A DNA stretch of 64,000 nucleotides, from positions 5,308,001 through 5,372,000 of the forward strand of contig NZ_CP023702.1 of assembly GCF_008704555.1 (NCBI RefSeq), read 5' to 3'. The DNA is from Streptomyces nitrosporeus. GTDB lineage: Bacteria; Actinomycetota; Actinomycetes; Streptomycetales; Streptomycetaceae. Every line of letters starts with the position of its first letter. The first letter of the stretch is position 1. Positions 26,715 through 34,954 of the stretch are shown in pieces. A program made the translations under genes and the position numbers. The notes below the pieces were generated by a model. That model was not told where the DNA came from. It worked only from the letters and a program-made list of their open reading frames with translations, and searched no databases.

Positions 26715-26851
26715 ATCTCCGGTGTTTGTGACGGACGGGCTACTGACGCCGTCTCACGCATGTGGCTAACATCACGTCCAACACGGCAACGTTGCCGTGG
26801 GGGTACCTCCCGTATCCGGAGGGTCACGGGGGAGTTACGGAGGTGTGCGAC

Positions 26852-27550
26852 GTGCGGTCATCCAGGGGACAACGCGCCACGGGGCCGCGCATGTGCGGCG
26901 TCCGCACCGTCTGGGACACCGTCGGCGACGGCGAGTTCTTCTGCCCCGGCTGCGGAGGCGACCGCAACTACCGCCACCTCACCGGCCGCCACCGCTTCAC
27001 CGTGCTCGGCCTCCCGCTGGTGCCGCGCGGCAGCGCGGGCCCCGTCGTCGAATGCGCCGCCTGCCACGCGCACTTCCCGACCGACGTCCTCGACCACCCG
27101 ACCACGACCCGCTTCTCCGCCATGCTGAGGGAGGCCGTGCACACCGTCACCCTGGCGGTGCTCGCGGCCGGCGGCACCACCTCGCGCACGGTCCTCCAGG
27201 CGGCCGCGGCCGTCGTCCGGGACGCCGGGCTCGACGACTGCACCCAGGAGCAGCTCTACACCATCGTCGAGGTGCTCGCCGCGGACGCCGGGCACGGCGG
27301 CACCGACCCGGCCGCCGAGGCGTGCGGAGCGGCCCTCGCCATCGAACTGCACGAGGTGCTGGGGCCGCTCGCCCCGCACCTGGCCGTGCCCGGCAGGGAG
27401 AAGCTCCTGCTCCAGGGGGCGAGGATCGCGCTCACCGACGGCCCCTACAGCCAGGCCGAGCGCGAGGTGCTGACCGCGGTGGGCGGCGCGCTCCAGCTCT
27501 GTCCGGCCGATACCGCCAAGCTGCTGGAAGCGGCCCGCACGCCCTCCTGA
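26852..27550 (+). CDS. TerB family protein with N-terminal zinc ribbon
   Basis: A 232-residue protein. The N-terminus has two CxxC pairs (FCPGCGG and ECAACHAH, about residues 29-70) that could bind one zinc. The remaining part is all-helical and TerB-like: LREAVHTVTLAVLAAGG, then GREKLLLQGARIALTDG and SQAEREVLTAVGGAL. TerB proteins are linked to tellurite resistance and envelope stress, but this lone copy has no other ter genes nearby. The GTG at 26852 has GGAGG eight bases upstream and is preferred over the GTG at 26843. Found between leuA and recO. Confidence 0.8.
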   Translation: MRSSRGQRATGPRMCGVRTVWDTVGDGEFFCPGCGGDRNYRHLTGRHRFTVLGLPLVPRGSAGPVVECAACHAHFPTDVLDHPTTTRFSAMLREAVHTVTLAVLAAGGTTSRTVLQAAAAVVRDAGLDDCTQEQLYTIVEVLAADAGHGGTDPAAEACGAALAIELHEVLGPLAPHLAVPGREKLLLQGARIALTDGPYSQAEREVLTAVGGALQLCPADTAKLLEAARTPS

Positions 27551-27780
27551 GCCCGCGCACACCCGGCGTACGGGCCGGGGACGCCCCCAGGGGTGGTCCC
27601 AGGGTGCTCCGGGGCGCGCACGGCCCCACAGGGCCCGCACGCGCCCTTCTCCGCCCCTGCTGCGGCCCTTCCGTTGCCTCTCCGCAGCCTTCCCGCCGTC
27701 GGCGTACGCTCAGGCGGCCCCGCGCGCCCTCGCCCGGCCCGCCCCGGCCGCGCGGTGCGCCGGTACGCGACAATGGACCC

Positions 27781-28527
27781 ATGAGCTTGTTCCGGGACGA
27801 CGGCGTCGTGCTGCGTACGCAGAAGCTGGGCGAGGCCGACCGGATCATCACGATCCTGACCCGCGGCCACGGGCGGGTGCGCGCCGTCGCCCGTGGGGTG
27901 CGCCGCACCAAGTCCAAGTTCGGGGCGCGGCTCGAACCCTTCTCCCATGTGGACGTGCAGTTCTTCGCACGCGGCAGCGAGCTGATCGGCCGCGGTCTGC
28001 CCCTGTGCACCCAGAGCGAGACCATCGCCGCGTACGGCGGCGGCATCGTGACCGACTACGGCCGCTACACCGCCGGCACCGCGATGCTGGAGACCGCCGA
28101 ACGCTTCACCGACCACGAGGGCGAGCCCTCCGTCCAGCAGTACCTGCTGCTCGTCGGCGCCCTGCGCACCCTCTCCCGCGCCGAGCACGCGCCGCACCTC
28201 ATCCTCGACGCGTTCCTGCTGCGCTCCCTCGCCGTCAACGGCTACGCCCCCAGCTTCGACGCCTGCGCCCGGTGCGGGATGCCCGGGCCGAACCGGTTCT
28301 TCTCGGTCGCCTCCGGCGGTGTGGTCTGCGCCGACTGCCGGGTGCCCGGCAGCGTCGTACCCTCGGCGGAGGCCGTCGGGCTGCTGAGCGCGCTGCTCAC
28401 CGGTGACTGGGAGACGGCCGACGCGTCCGAGGCGCGTCATGTCAGGGAGGGGAGCGGGCTGGTGTCCGCCTATCTGCACTGGCATCTGGAGCGCGGCCTG
28501 CGCTCGCTCCGGTACGTAGAGAAGTGA
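27781..28527 (+). CDS. recO: DNA repair protein RecO
   Basis: A 248-residue recombination mediator of the RecFOR pathway. The N-terminal OB fold begins SLFRDDGVVLRTQKLGEADR and includes GRVRAVARGVRRTKSKFG. The C-terminal zinc finger has CARCG and VCADCR near residue 162-183. The ATG at 27781 is clear. uppS begins 21 bases after the stop, a conserved arrangement in actinobacteria. Confidence 0.94.
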   Translation: MSLFRDDGVVLRTQKLGEADRIITILTRGHGRVRAVARGVRRTKSKFGARLEPFSHVDVQFFARGSELIGRGLPLCTQSETIAAYGGGIVTDYGRYTAGTAMLETAERFTDHEGEPSVQQYLLLVGALRTLSRAEHAPHLILDAFLLRSLAVNGYAPSFDACARCGMPGPNRFFSVASGGVVCADCRVPGSVVPSAEAVGLLSALLTGDWETADASEARHVREGSGLVSAYLHWHLERGLRSLRYVEK

Positions 28528-28548
28528 CACAGGGAGACGATCAAGTCC

Positions 28549-29361
28549 ATGGCAGTACGCGGGATGCTCGGCGGCCGTAACCGGCGTGAGTACAAGACCC
28601 CCGAGCCGCACCCCTCCGGCGCCGTCCCGCCGAGGATCCCCGGCGAGCTGGTGCCCAAGCACGTCGCCGTGGTGATGGACGGCAACGGCCGCTGGGCCAA
28701 GGAGCGCGGCCTCCCGCGCACCGAGGGCCACAAGGTCGGCGAGGGCGTCGTCATGGACGTCCTCAAGGGCTGCATCGAGATGGGCGTCAAGAACCTCTCG
28801 CTGTACGCCTTCTCGACGGAGAACTGGAAGCGGTCTCCCGAAGAGGTGAAGTTCCTGATGAACTTCAACCGGGACGTGATCCGCCGCCGCCGCGACGAGA
28901 TGGACGAGCTGGGCATCCGGATCCGCTGGGTCGGGCGCATGCCGAAGCTGTGGAAGTCCGTCGTCCAGGAACTCCAGGTCGCCCAGGAGCAGACCAAGGA
29001 CAACGACAGGATGACGCTGTACTTCTGCGTCAACTACGGCGGCCGGGCCGAGATCGCCGACGCCGCCCAGCGCATCGCCCAGGACGTCGCGGCCGGGCGG
29101 CTGGACCCGTCGAAGGTCAACGAGAAGACCTTCGCGAAGTACATCTACTACCCGGACATGCCGGACGTGGACCTCTTCGTACGCCCCAGCGGCGAGCAGC
29201 GCACGTCCAACTACCTGATCTGGCAGAGCGCGTACGCCGAGATGGTCTTCCAGGACGTCCTGTGGCCCGACTTCGACCGCCGGGACCTGTGGCGGGCCTG
29301 CCTGGAGTACGCCCAGCGCGACCGCCGCTTCGGCGGGGCGGAAGAGGTCACCGGGACCTGA
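28549..29361 (+). CDS. uppS: Isoprenyl transferase (undecaprenyl diphosphate synthase type)
   Basis: A 270-residue cis-prenyltransferase that elongates farnesyl diphosphate (or a similar allylic primer) with isopentenyl diphosphate to make the cell-wall lipid carrier. The catalytic motif VVMDGNGRWAKERG is near residue 40-53, LYAFSTENWKRSPEEV is near 85-100, and RPSGEQRTSNYL near 213-224 binds diphosphate. Chain length cannot be read from sequence. The ATG has GGGAG upstream. Confidence 0.94.
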   Translation: MAVRGMLGGRNRREYKTPEPHPSGAVPPRIPGELVPKHVAVVMDGNGRWAKERGLPRTEGHKVGEGVVMDVLKGCIEMGVKNLSLYAFSTENWKRSPEEVKFLMNFNRDVIRRRRDEMDELGIRIRWVGRMPKLWKSVVQELQVAQEQTKDNDRMTLYFCVNYGGRAEIADAAQRIAQDVAAGRLDPSKVNEKTFAKYIYYPDMPDVDLFVRPSGEQRTSNYLIWQSAYAEMVFQDVLWPDFDRRDLWRACLEYAQRDRRFGGAEEVTGT

Positions 29362-29365
29362 GCCC

Positions 29366-29400
29366 GGGGTCCCCGGGGGCCGGCCGCCCCCGGGGACCCC
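29366..29400. terminator. 15-bp hairpin between convergent uppS and zur
   Basis: The arms GGGGTCCCCGGGGGC (29366-29380) and GCCCCCGGGGACCCC (29386-29400) are perfect complements around a five-base loop. It is placed to stop both converging transcripts. Confidence 0.8.
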
Positions 29401-29419
29401 GCCCGAGCGGAGATCAACC

Positions 29420-29452
29420 GGAAGAAATCACCCGGAAGAAATCACCCGGAAG
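29420..29452. repeat. 15-base tandem repeat at the 3' end of zur
   Basis: GGAAGAAATCACCCG occurs twice in tandem from 29420, followed by a partial third copy. The last copies encode the C-terminal PSSG and stop codon of zur, so the repeat spans the gene boundary. Confidence 0.5.
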
Positions 29453-29879
29453 AGGGAATGGCGCACTCCGCGCAGGTGCCGAAGATCTCGACGGTGTGGG
29501 CCACGTTGACATAGCCGTGCTGCGAGGCGATGGACTCCGCCCACTGCTCCACCGCGGGGCCCTCGACCTCGACGGCCTTGCCGCAGACCCGGCACACCAG
29601 GTGGTGGTGGTGCTCGCCGGTCGAACAGCGGCGGTAGACCGCCTCGCCGTCCGTGGTGCGCAGCACGTCGACCTCGCCGGCGTCGGCGAGGGACTGCAGG
29701 GTCCGGTAGACCGTGGTCAGGCCGACGGAGTCCCCGCGGTGCTTGAGGACGTCATGGAGGTCCTGGGCACTGCGGAACTCGTCCACCTCGTCCAGGGCGG
29801 CGGCGACCGCCGCCCGCTGCCGGGTCGAACGGCCGCGCACCGGTGCCGCGTTCGTGCCACTGATCGGCGCCGTCGCCAC
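29442..29879 (-). CDS. zur: Zinc uptake regulator Zur (Fur family)
   Basis: A 145-residue Fur-family repressor. The N-terminal winged helix contains STRQRAAVAAALDEVDEFRS and VGLTTVYRTLQSLADAG. A histidine cluster (HHHHLVCRVCG) and the CxxC pairs VCRVCG and GTCAECA supply the structural zinc site and metal sites. I prefer the GTG at 29879 because AGGAGG lies five bases upstream; an ATG at 29918 would add 13 residues. It follows znuB by 65 bases, so the regulator is part of the zinc-importer operon that it should control. Confidence 0.92.
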   Translation of the reverse strand: MATAPISGTNAAPVRGRSTRQRAAVAAALDEVDEFRSAQDLHDVLKHRGDSVGLTTVYRTLQSLADAGEVDVLRTTDGEAVYRRCSTGEHHHHLVCRVCGKAVEVEGPAVEQWAESIASQHGYVNVAHTVEIFGTCAECAIPSSG

Positions 29880-29944
29880 AGCTGCCTCCTCATGTCGCCC
29901 GTACGTATGTCGGGCCATTGTGCCAGCCCGGCCACGCCGCACGG

Positions 29945-30841
29945 TCATACCCTGACGTCGTCCGCGCCGGGGCGGGCCGCAGGCACCTCCAGGGTGCACC
30001 CGGCCGGATCCGCGGCGCGTGCGCGGGCGGCCCGCCGGCGGGCCAGCGGCGCGGCGAGCGCCGTCAGGGCGACGAACGCGGCGATCGCCAGCAGCACGAT
30101 CGTGGCGCCGGGCGGGACGTCCTGGTAGTAGGAGGTCACGGTGCCCGCCAGGGCGACGGCCGTGCCGATGACGACCGCCACGACGAAGGTCACCTTGAAG
30201 GACCTGGCGATCTGCTGCGCGGCGGCGACGGGCACCACCATCAGGGCGCTGACCAGCAGCAGTCCCACGACCCGCATCGCCACGGTGACCGTGACCGCGG
30301 CCGTGACGGCGACCAGCAGGTTGAGCAGCCGCACCGGCAGTCCGGTGACCCGGGCGAACTCCTCGTCCTGGCTGACCGCGAACAGCTGGCGCCGCAGTCC
30401 GACGGTGACGAGGACGACGAAGGCGGCCAGGACGACGATCGCGGTGACGTCCTCCTCGGAGACGGTCGAGAGCGAACCGAACAGGAACGACGTGAGATTG
30501 GCGTTGGAACCGGTGTCGGAGAGGTTGATCAGCATCACCCCGCCCGCCATGCCCCCGTAGAACAGCATGGCCAGCGCGATGTCGCCGCGGGTGCGGCCGT
30601 ACCAGCGGATCAGTTCCATGACGACCGAACCCGCCACGGCCACCAGGGTGGCCATCCAGACGGGGTTGGCGGACATCAGGAAGCCGAGGCCGACCCCGGT
30701 CATGGCGATGTGCCCGATGCCGTCGCCCATCAGGGCCTGGCGGCGCTGCACCAGGTAGATGCCGATGGCCGGCGCGGTGATGCCGACGAGGACGGCCGCG
30801 ATCAGCGCCCGCTGCATGAAGGGGGGAGAGAGGAATTCCAT
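29945..30841 (-). CDS. znuB: Zinc ABC transporter permease ZnuB
   Basis: A 298-residue ABC-3 family permease with about eight hydrophobic helices. The family segments VLVGITAPAIGIYLVQRRQA, LMGDGIGHIAMTGVGLGF and VGLLLVSALMVVPVAAAQ are clear. The C-terminal tail after the last helix is charged (ARRRAARARAADPAG). The ATG at 30841 is two bases after the znuC stop. Confidence 0.94.
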   Translation of the reverse strand: MEFLSPPFMQRALIAAVLVGITAPAIGIYLVQRRQALMGDGIGHIAMTGVGLGFLMSANPVWMATLVAVAGSVVMELIRWYGRTRGDIALAMLFYGGMAGGVMLINLSDTGSNANLTSFLFGSLSTVSEEDVTAIVVLAAFVVLVTVGLRRQLFAVSQDEEFARVTGLPVRLLNLLVAVTAAVTVTVAMRVVGLLLVSALMVVPVAAAQQIARSFKVTFVVAVVIGTAVALAGTVTSYYQDVPPGATIVLLAIAAFVALTALAAPLARRRAARARAADPAGCTLEVPAARPGADDVRV

Positions 30842-30843
30842 GA

Positions 30844-31620
30844 TCAGCTCAGCAGTCCGGTCCGGACGGGCTCGGAAGCCGCGTGGGGGTGTACGTGGTC
30901 GTGGCCCGGCAGGGCGTGCTGGCCGACGGCCTTGGGCGGCGGACCGTCGTGCAGGACGCAGCCGTCCCGCAGCACGACGGCCCGGTCGATCAGCGGTTCC
31001 AGGGGGCCGAGTTCGTGCAGGACGAGCAGCACGGTCGTCCCGGCGGCGACCTGCGCGCGCAGGGTCGCGGCGAGGATCTCCTGGCTGGCCAGGTCGACCC
31101 CGGCCATCGGCTCGTCCATGATCAGCAGCTCGGGGGCGGCGGCGAGCGCGCGGGCGATCAGCACCCGCTGGTGCTGGCCGCCGGAGAGGGCGTCCACGGA
31201 GTCCTTGGCCCGGTCGGTGAGCCCGACCAGCTCGATGGCCCGGTCGACGGCCTCCCGGTCCGCCCCGCGCGGCAGCCGCAGCTTCGTACGGGAGAGCCGG
31301 CCGGAGGAGACCACCTCGTGGATCGTGGCGGGGACCCCGCCGGCCGCGGTGGTGCGCTGCGGTACGTAGCCGACGCGCGCCCACTGCCGGAAGCGGCGCA
31401 GCGGGGTGCCGAAGAGTTCCACGCCCCCGCCGGTCAGCGGCACCTGGCCGATGACGGAGCGTACGGCGGTGGACTTGCCGGAGCCGTTGGCGCCGAGCAG
31501 GGCCACGACCTCCCCGCGGCGGACGGTGAGGTCCACGCCGCGCAGCACCGGGCGGCCGCCGAGGGCCGCCGTCCCCGCGCGCATGCTGATCACGGCTTCG
31601 GGCGTACTGGACTCGGACAC
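30844..31620 (-). CDS. znuC: Zinc ABC transporter ATP-binding protein ZnuC
   Basis: A 258-residue ABC ATPase. Walker A is GANGSGKST, the signature is LSGGQHQRV, and Walker B is LLIMDEP followed by MAGVDL. The C-terminal end is histidine-rich (HDHVHPHAA), which fits a metal importer. The GTG at 31620 has GGAGG five bases upstream; a GTG at 31662 that overlaps the znuA stop would add 14 low-complexity residues. Second gene of the znuACB-zur operon. Confidence 0.93.
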   Translation of the reverse strand: MSESSTPEAVISMRAGTAALGGRPVLRGVDLTVRRGEVVALLGANGSGKSTAVRSVIGQVPLTGGGVELFGTPLRRFRQWARVGYVPQRTTAAGGVPATIHEVVSSGRLSRTKLRLPRGADREAVDRAIELVGLTDRAKDSVDALSGGQHQRVLIARALAAAPELLIMDEPMAGVDLASQEILAATLRAQVAAGTTVLLVLHELGPLEPLIDRAVVLRDGCVLHDGPPPKAVGQHALPGHDHVHPHAASEPVRTGLLS

Positions 31621-31658
31621 GGTCGCCTCCGGTGCGGGGGTTGCGGGCGGGACGGGGG

Positions 31659-32663
31659 TCACTTCGCGCCGAGCGCCTTCTGCAGCGCGGCCAGGTTGGA
31701 TTCCATGACCTCCAGGTAGTCAGCGCCCTCGGAGGTGTCCGTGATTCCCTCCAGCGGGTCCAGGACGTCCGTCTCCAGTCCGAGGTCCTTGGCCAGGGTC
31801 TTGGCGGTCCTGTCGCTGGCGAGGGTCTCGAAGAAGACCGTGGTGGCCCCGCTCTCCTCCGCGACGCCGTGGATCTCGCTGATCCGGGCGGGGCTGGGCT
31901 CGGCCTCGGGGTCGAGCCCGGCGATGCCCTCCTGGGTGAGGCCGTAGCGCTCGGCGAGGTAGCCGAAGGCGGAGTGCGTGGTGATGAAGGTCTTCGTCGC
32001 GGTGTCCTTCAGCCCGGCTTCGTACGCCGAGTCGAGCGTGTTCAGCTTGCCGACCAGGGCTTCGGTGTTCGCGCGGTAGTCCGCGGCGTGGTCGGGGTCG
32101 GCCTTCTCCAGGGACTTGCCCACGCCCTCGGCGACCTCGGCGTACTTCACCGGGTCCAGCCAGATGTGCGGGTCGGTCCCGCCCTCGTGGCTGTGCTCCT
32201 CCTCGGCGTGCTCCTCCTCGGCGTGCTCCTCCTCGGAGTGGCCCTCCTCGCCGTGGCCGTGGTCGTGGCCGCCGACCTCGGCGCCGTGGCTCTCCAGGGT
32301 GGTGAGCTCCGCCGCGTCCACGGTGTGCTCGACCCCCGCCTGGTCCACGGCGTCGTCCACGGCGGGCTGGACGCCCTTGAGGAAGAGGATGTAGTCGGCG
32401 TCGCTCAGCGAGCCGGTCTGCCGGGGGGAGAGCTCCAGGTCGTGCGGCTCCACGCCCGGCTTCGTCAGGGTGGTGACGGAGACGTGCGATCCGCCTATCT
32501 CCTCGGCGAGGAACTGCATCGGGTAGAAGGACGCCACCACGTCCAGCTTGCCGTCGCTCCCGGGGCCGGCCGCGTCGGAGGAGGAGCAGGCGGAGAGCGC
32601 GGTGAGACCGAGGGCGGCTGCTCCGGCGACGGCGGTGGCGGGTATCAGACGGCGTACGTTCAT
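31659..32663 (-). CDS. znuA: Zinc ABC transporter substrate-binding lipoprotein ZnuA
   Basis: A 334-residue zinc-binding lipoprotein. The signal peptide ends at the lipobox LSAC near residue 26. The mature protein has FYPMQFLAEEIGG, PHDLELSP (metal His), a histidine- and glutamate-rich loop of about 30 residues (HDHGHGEEGHS then repeated EEEHAE), DPHIWLDP and TTHSAFGYLAERYGL. The loop is typical of zinc rather than manganese binding members. The ATG at 32663 lies 22 bases after a Zur-type box. First gene of the importer operon. Confidence 0.95.
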   Translation of the reverse strand: MNVRRLIPATAVAGAAALGLTALSACSSSDAAGPGSDGKLDVVASFYPMQFLAEEIGGSHVSVTTLTKPGVEPHDLELSPRQTGSLSDADYILFLKGVQPAVDDAVDQAGVEHTVDAAELTTLESHGAEVGGHDHGHGEEGHSEEEHAEEEHAEEEHSHEGGTDPHIWLDPVKYAEVAEGVGKSLEKADPDHAADYRANTEALVGKLNTLDSAYEAGLKDTATKTFITTHSAFGYLAERYGLTQEGIAGLDPEAEPSPARISEIHGVAEESGATTVFFETLASDRTAKTLAKDLGLETDVLDPLEGITDTSEGADYLEVMESNLAALQKALGAK

Positions 32664-32684
32664 GACATCCATTTTCAACAAAAC

Positions 32685-32699
32685 TGGAAACGATTGTCA
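32685..32699 (-). promoter_or_regulatory. Zur box upstream of znuA
   Basis: TGGAAACGATTGTCA is a near-palindrome that matches the actinobacterial Zur pattern TGAAAATCATTTTCA at most conserved positions (TG, AAA/TTT core, CA). It is placed 22 bases before the znuA start in an AT-richer stretch, as for a repressor site on the znu promoter. Confidence 0.75.
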
Positions 32700-32881
32700 A
32701 CAAGACTGATGAGATGACCGGAAGGCCGTTCCCGGGCTCCAGGAGCCCCCACCGATTTGATCCAAGGGGTACGCGCGCCGCTAACCTGAGACATTCGCCC
32801 GCACGTCTTCGGAGCAGCTGTTCCCACCGAGGCGCTTCGAGCCGTCCATGTCCGTTTCGCCGTCGCAATGAAGAGAGCACC

Positions 32882-34264
32882 GTGGCCGCCGACAAGATCG
32901 ACACCATCGTCAGCCTGAGCAAGCGCCGTGGCTTCGTCTACCCCTGCAGTGAGATCTACGGCGGCCAGAAGGCCGCCTGGGACTACGGGCCGCTGGGCGT
33001 CGAGCTGAAGGAGAACCTCAAGCGCCAGTGGTGGCGCTACATGGTCACCTCGCGCGAGGACGTGGTCGGTCTCGACTCGTCGGTCATCCTGGCCCCCGAG
33101 GTCTGGGTCGCCTCCGGCCACGTCGCCACCTTCTCCGACCCGCTCACCGAGTGCACCTCCTGCCACAAGCGCTACCGCGCCGACCACCTGGAGGAGGCGT
33201 ACGAGGAGAAGCACGGCAAGCCGCCGGTCAACGGCCTCGCCGACCTCAACTGCCCCAACTGCGGCAACAAGGGCACCTTCACCGAGCCCAAGCAGTTCTC
33301 CGGCCTGCTCTCCACCCACCTCGGCCCGACCCAGGACTCCGGCTCCGTCGCCTACCTGCGCCCGGAGACCGCCCAGGGCATCTTCACCAACTTCGCCCAG
33401 GTGAAGACCACGTCGCGCAAGAAGCCGCCGTTCGGCATCGCGCAGATGGGCAAGTCCTTCCGGAACGAGATCACCCCGGGCAACTTCATCTTCCGCACCC
33501 GTGAGTTCGAGCAGATGGAGATGGAGTTCTTCGTCAAGCCGGGTGAGGACGAGGAGTGGCAGGAGTACTGGATGCAGCAGCGCTGGAACTGGTACACCGG
33601 CCTCGGCCTGCGCGAGGAGAACATGCGGTGGTTCGAGCACCCGCAGGAGAAGCTCTCCCACTACTCCAAGCGCACCGCTGACATCGAGTACCGCTTCCGC
33701 TTCGGCGGCAGCGAGTGGGGCGAGCTGGAGGGCGTCGCCAACCGCACCGACTACGACCTCACGGCGCACTCCAAGGCGTCCGGCGCGGACCTCGCCTACT
33801 ACGACCAGGAGAAGGGCGAGCGCTACACGCCGTACGTCATCGAGCCCGCGGCCGGTGTGGGCCGGGCGATGCTGGCCTTCCTCCTCGACGCCTACAACGA
33901 GGACGAGGCCCCCAACGCCAAGGGCGTCATGGAGAAGCGCGCCGTGATGCGCCTCGACCCGCGCCTGGCCCCCGTCAAGGCCGCGGTCCTGCCGCTCTCC
34001 CGCAACGCGCAGCTCTCCCCGAAGGCCAAGGGCCTCGCGGCGGACCTGCGGCAGAACTGGAACATCGAGTTCGACGACGCGGGCGCCATCGGCCGCCGCT
34101 ACCGCCGCCAGGACGAGATCGGCACCCCGTTCTGCATCACCGTCGACTTCGACACCCTGGACGACAACGCCGTCACCGTGCGCGAGCGCGACACCATGAA
34201 GCAGGAGCGCGTCTCCCTGGACCAGATCCAGGGTTACCTCGGCTCCCGCCTGCTGGGCTGCTGA
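32882..34264 (+). CDS. glyS: Glycyl-tRNA synthetase (class II, dimeric)
   Basis: A 460-residue class II aminoacyl-tRNA synthetase of the homodimeric type. It has SEIYGGQKAAWDYGPLG near the N-terminus, class II motif 2 FRNEITPGNFIFRTREFEQ-type sequence (core EITPGNFIFR and REFEQMEMEFF), a zinc-ribbon-like insertion with CTSCHKRY and CPNCGNKG, motif 3 near EPAAGVGRAMLAFL, and an anticodon-binding C-terminus. The GTG at 32882 is the family-length start. It diverges from the znu operon. Confidence 0.96.
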   Translation: MAADKIDTIVSLSKRRGFVYPCSEIYGGQKAAWDYGPLGVELKENLKRQWWRYMVTSREDVVGLDSSVILAPEVWVASGHVATFSDPLTECTSCHKRYRADHLEEAYEEKHGKPPVNGLADLNCPNCGNKGTFTEPKQFSGLLSTHLGPTQDSGSVAYLRPETAQGIFTNFAQVKTTSRKKPPFGIAQMGKSFRNEITPGNFIFRTREFEQMEMEFFVKPGEDEEWQEYWMQQRWNWYTGLGLREENMRWFEHPQEKLSHYSKRTADIEYRFRFGGSEWGELEGVANRTDYDLTAHSKASGADLAYYDQEKGERYTPYVIEPAAGVGRAMLAFLLDAYNEDEAPNAKGVMEKRAVMRLDPRLAPVKAAVLPLSRNAQLSPKAKGLAADLRQNWNIEFDDAGAIGRRYRRQDEIGTPFCITVDFDTLDDNAVTVRERDTMKQERVSLDQIQGYLGSRLLGC

Positions 34265-34288
34265 CGCCGCCCGGCGACCGCCCGTGAC

Positions 34289-34325
34289 GGGGCCCCCGGA
34301 TCCGCGACCCGCGGCCGGGGGCCCC
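34289..34325 (+). terminator. Hairpin terminator after glyS
   Basis: GGGGCCCCCGG (34289-34299) and CCGGGGGCCCC (34315-34325) form an 11-bp perfect stem, 24 bases after the glyS stop. Confidence 0.75.
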
Positions 34326-34404
34326 GCGCGTACCGCCGCCCCGCCGCGGGGGGCGGCGGGAAAACGGGTGGGGGGCGCCCCGCGATCCGGGGTACCTTTC
34401 CGTC

Positions 34405-34434
34405 ATGTATTCGTTCTTCCAGATCTACGAGTGA
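34405..34434 (+). CDS. Possible nine-residue micro-ORF MYSFFQIYE
   Basis: An ATG-started frame of nine codons and TGA, rich in aromatic residues, lies 111 bases before the DUF6243 gene, between the glyS terminator and that gene. It has no ribosome-binding site, so it would need leaderless translation. It may be a leader peptide or chance; I do not recognise it. Confidence 0.25.
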   Translation: MYSFFQIYE

Positions 34435-34545
34435 GCGCGCGACGGGCCCGGGGCCGGACCCCCGCCCGTCGGCCGTCGGACCGCTCCTCGTGACCGGTCC
34501 CCGATCAGTTCGAACCTCACGTCTCACCACGAATGGGAGAACACC

Positions 34546-34791
34546 GTGGCCAAGAGCCGCAACAACCTTCTCGGCGTCGGCGGACAGCGCAAGAAGCTGT
34601 CCCGCGCGGACCGGCAGGGCGCCGGCCCGGCGCGTGACGCGGACCGCAAGAACGCGGCCGACCAGAAACAGGAACTGCTGCGCAAGATGCGTGAGCGCGC
34701 CCAGGGCGCCGCGGCGGACGGCACCGTGACCGACGGGACCGCGGACACCGCGCCCGCCGGAACCCCTGACCAGGGGACCGCGCAGAGCTGA
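34546..34791 (+). CDS. Small basic DUF6243-type protein
   Basis: An 81-residue hydrophilic protein that I recognise as the Streptomyces DUF6243 type. It starts with MAKSRNNLLGVGGQRKKLSR, has a lysine/arginine-rich helix (DRKNAADQKQELLRKMRER) and an Ala/Thr/Pro-rich tail. The basic N-terminus would suit nucleic-acid or ribosome binding, but that is inference. GTG start with GGGAGA upstream. It stands alone between glyS and dusB, bounded by hairpins. Confidence 0.75.
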   Translation: MAKSRNNLLGVGGQRKKLSRADRQGAGPARDADRKNAADQKQELLRKMRERAQGAAADGTVTDGTADTAPAGTPDQGTAQS

Positions 34792-34807
34792 CCCCTGCCG
34801 CAGGACC

Positions 34808-34842
34808 GGGGGCCCGGACCACCCGAGGTGGTCCGGGCCCCC
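34808..34842 (+). terminator. 16-bp hairpin after the DUF6243 gene
   Basis: The arms GGGGGCCCGGACCACC (34808-34823) and GGTGGTCCGGGCCCCC (34827-34842) are perfect complements with a three-base gap, starting 17 bases after the stop. Confidence 0.85.
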
Positions 34843-34844
34843 GC

Positions 34845-34915
34845 GCGTCCGGGTCCTGCGCGTTGCGCGTCCGGGTCCTGCACGTCCGGCCCTGTGCGTC
34901 CGGGCCCGTACGGTC
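34845..34915 (+). repeat. Short degenerate repeats before dusB
   Basis: Four near-copies of a unit like CGTCCGGGTCCTG occur at about 34847-34907 (GCGTCCGGGTCCTGCG, GCGTCCGGGTCCTGCA, CGTCCGGCCCTGTG, CGTCCGGGCCCGTA). No gene. Confidence 0.4.
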
Positions 34916-34954
34916 CCCGGCCGGGCCGTCCCGCGCGTGCGGGACAATAGGTGG

